Assembly: GCA_964496575.1 (NCBI GenBank)
Contig: CAZCAC010000001.1
Coordinates: 124,001-188,000, forward strand
Reading direction: 5' to 3'
Source: CAZCAC01 sp964496575
GTDB taxonomy: Bacteria > Planctomycetota > UBA1135 > GCA-002686595
DNA: 64,000 nucleotides
Numbering within the stretch: position 1 is the first letter of the stretch; every line of letters starts with the position of its first letter. The notes under the pieces were generated by a model. That model did not search any database. It was not told the DNA's origin and worked only from the letters and a program-made list of their open reading frames with translations. Shown here one piece after another: positions 62,529 through 64,000 of this stretch. The translations under genes were made by a program, and so were the position numbers.

Positions 62529-63290
62529 CTACGCCTGCCGGTCGAAGTTGATGATCGGAATGAAGTTCTCGGGCGTCAGCGCGGCGCCACCGACCAGTGC
62601 GCCGTCGATGTTGGGCGCGCTCATCAGCTCGGTCACGTTGCTCGGCTTGACGCTGCCACCGTACTGGATCCGGACCGCATCCGCGATGTCGCCGGTGTAG
62701 AGCCCGCCCAGGAGCCCGCGCAGGTAGTCGTGCACCTCGCCCGCCTGCGCGGGGGTCGCGGTGACGCCGGTGCCGATCGCCCAGACCGGTTCGTAGGCGA
62801 TGGTGACCCGGCCCATCAGCTCCGCGCCGACTCCGGCGAGCCCGCCGTGAAGCTGAGTGCGAACGACCTCTTTGGTGCGACCCGCTTCCCGCTCCTCGAG
62901 CTTCTCCCCGACGCAGAGCACCACGTCGAGCCCCGTCTCGAGAGCGTGGAGCACCTTGCGGTTGATCAGCTCGTCGTTCTCGCCGTAGATGTGGCGGCGC
63001 TCGGAGTGGCCCAGCACCACCAGCTCGGCGCCGATGTCGTGCAGCTGCGCGGCGGAGACCTCGCCGGTGAAGGCGCCTTTCGTCTCGTCGCAGCAGTTCT
63101 GGGCACCGACGCGGATCGGAGAGCCGGCGAGGGCCCGGACGATCTCGTCGACGTAGACGAACGGGGGGAAGACCGCGACTTCCACGTCGCGACGATCGCC
63201 GACCGCCTCGCGCAGCGCGCCGGCCAGGTCGAGCGCGCCGCGGCGATCGAGGTTCATCTTCCAGTTACCAGCGAGGAAGGGAGTTCTCAC
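62529..63290 (-). CDS. tpiA: Triosephosphate isomerase
   Basis: 253 aa from GTG 63290, giving the normal start RTPFLAGNWKMN; the frame upstream is not conserved. Catalytic Lys in GNWKMN, His in VVLGHSERRH, Glu in YEPVWAIGTG, and phosphate loop IQYGGSVKP. Interconverts DHAP and GAP. First gene of the long co-directional cluster; 194 bp separate it from a divergent HD gene. Confidence 0.97.
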   Translation of the reverse strand: MRTPFLAGNWKMNLDRRGALDLAGALREAVGDRRDVEVAVFPPFVYVDEIVRALAGSPIRVGAQNCCDETKGAFTGEVSAAQLHDIGAELVVLGHSERRHIYGENDELINRKVLHALETGLDVVLCVGEKLEEREAGRTKEVVRTQLHGGLAGVGAELMGRVTIAYEPVWAIGTGVTATPAQAGEVHDYLRGLLGGLYTGDIADAVRIQYGGSVKPSNVTELMSAPNIDGALVGGAALTPENFIPIINFDRQA

Positions 63291-63484
63291 GGGAGGGATT
63301 CCTGTGGGTGATTTGGGGTGGCGTGCGCAGAGAACTTCCCCACGCACCCGGAGTTACGCGACCACCGCGCCCGCTCACCACCGGCCTGGAGACCGTGGAT
63401 CGAGGGGACGATGGGGCAATTCGAGCGCGGCAGTATAGGCTGGAGTGCTGATCCCATCAATCCGACGCACCCCTCTCCTGCGAA

Positions 63485-64000
63485 TGGAAACCCTCCTCCG
63501 AGCCCTCCTCGCTCTGGTGCCCCTCGACCGGCTGCCCCGGACCGGCTGGATCCAGCGGGGGGTCGCCTCCCCCGAGTCGATCGCCGGGCACGCGCTCGGC
63601 GCCGCCCACCTCGCCCTCGGCCTGGCCCCCCGGGTGGAGCCGCCGCTCGATGTCGACCGGGTGGTCGCCCTGGCCGTGATCCACGACGCGCCCGAGGCCT
63701 CCCTGGGCGACATTCCCCGCTCCGGGTCCCGGGCCCTGCCCGAGGGGGCCAAGCGGGAGGGGGAGCGGCGGGCGGCGGAGCTGCTGCTCACCCCGCTCGG
63801 CGAGACCGCCCGGGAGCGCTACGAGGAGTTCGACCTCGGCGAGACGCGGGAGGCCCGGCTGGCCTACCTGTGCGACCGGCTCCAGCTGGGGGTGCGACTC
63901 CTGGCCTACGAGCGGGCGGGGCAGCGCGGGCTGGAGGAGTTCTGGGGCACGATCGAGGGCCTCGACTGCTCGGAGTTCCCCCCCGCCGAGGCGCTCCGGG
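63485..64000 (+). CDS. HD-domain hydrolase (YfbR/HDDC2-like), 3' end off window
   Basis: 172 residues visible from ATG 63485. Begins METLLRALLALVPLDRLPRT, then GWIQRGV, then PESIAGHALGAAHLAL with the first His, IHDAPEASLGDIPRS with the H-D pair, and a later Asp in YLCDRLQLGVRLLAYE. This arrangement matches HD phosphohydrolases of the 5'-deoxynucleotidase type. The C-terminus is missing. Confidence 0.88.

Noticed and set aside
1..64000. Insertion sequence, integrase, phage or plasmid genes
   Set aside because: No transposase, integrase, replication initiator or phage structural motif was found on either strand; repeat elements are the only mobile-like signals.

Overview
The window is 64 kb of high-GC, gene-dense bacterial chromosome from a draft assembly: one run of 100 Ns sits at 36688-36787. 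The gene content fits Planctomycetota best. It has a MoxR / DUF58 / von Willebrand-A (vWA) / ABC-transporter set, secreted proteins with a Cys-rich C-terminal module of a type I associate with planctomycetes, a squalene-cyclase-like plus discoidin secreted protein, a GH172/DUF2961 protein and split CoaB/CoaC. No rRNA or other firm taxonomic marker is present, so the phylum is an inference. Many genes start with GTG or TTG and overlap the previous stop by 4-11 bases.

Layout. (1) 1-7544, minus strand: a surface-polysaccharide export cluster with a GH172-type protein, a glycosyltransferase, Wzm-like permease, Wzt-like ATPase, and a very large fusion of two methyltransferases, a coiled coil and a GT2 domain that runs off the left edge. 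(2) 7748-12309, plus: two membrane-anchored vWA proteins. (3) 12310-19067: an accessory stretch with a small DUF2314-like protein, a VOC protein, two large secreted proteins and an SGNH hydrolase. It is studded with tandem repeats, a hairpin and a 96-bp palindrome. (4) 19068-26659, minus: MoxR/DUF58/ABC operon, the natural partner of the vWA pair in (2). (5) 26852-31084: rpsT and a TPR protein (minus), then def, ribF, tRNA-Phe, DUF971 and arfB (plus). (6) 31085-34577: two paralogous OprO/P-type porins with a long unexplained leader, and an intergenic stretch carrying a perfect 16S-complementary element. (7) 34578-36211: queD-folE (minus) and a DUF2203 protein (plus). (8) 36341-38801, minus: an EF-hand protein with eight SHOCT-like repeats and a Lys-rich tandem-repeat tail broken by the assembly gap. 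(9) 39039-47306, plus: split transketolase (C-terminal subunit first), S41 protease, tsaD, larB, carA and a secreted squalene-cyclase-like/discoidin protein. (10) 47313-63290, minus: a 16-kb co-directional housekeeping cluster tpiA-secG-pyrE-yicC-gmk-coaC-coaB-ftsK-(ftsK-like)-rimO-pgsA-pgpA-spoIIE-like-mazG-priA. (11) 63485-64000, plus: the start of an HD-domain protein.

The strongest candidates for something undescribed are three. First, an FtsK-like protein without a motor (four membrane segments, a long acidic linker, an FtsK-gamma-like winged helix), translationally coupled to true ftsK. Second, the methyltransferase-methyltransferase-coiled-coil-GT2 fusion beside wzt, whose architecture suggests a combined polymerase and WbdD-like chain-length terminator. 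Third, the EF-hand/SHOCT-repeat protein. All functional statements rest on reading translated sequence and remembered family motifs; no database search was run.
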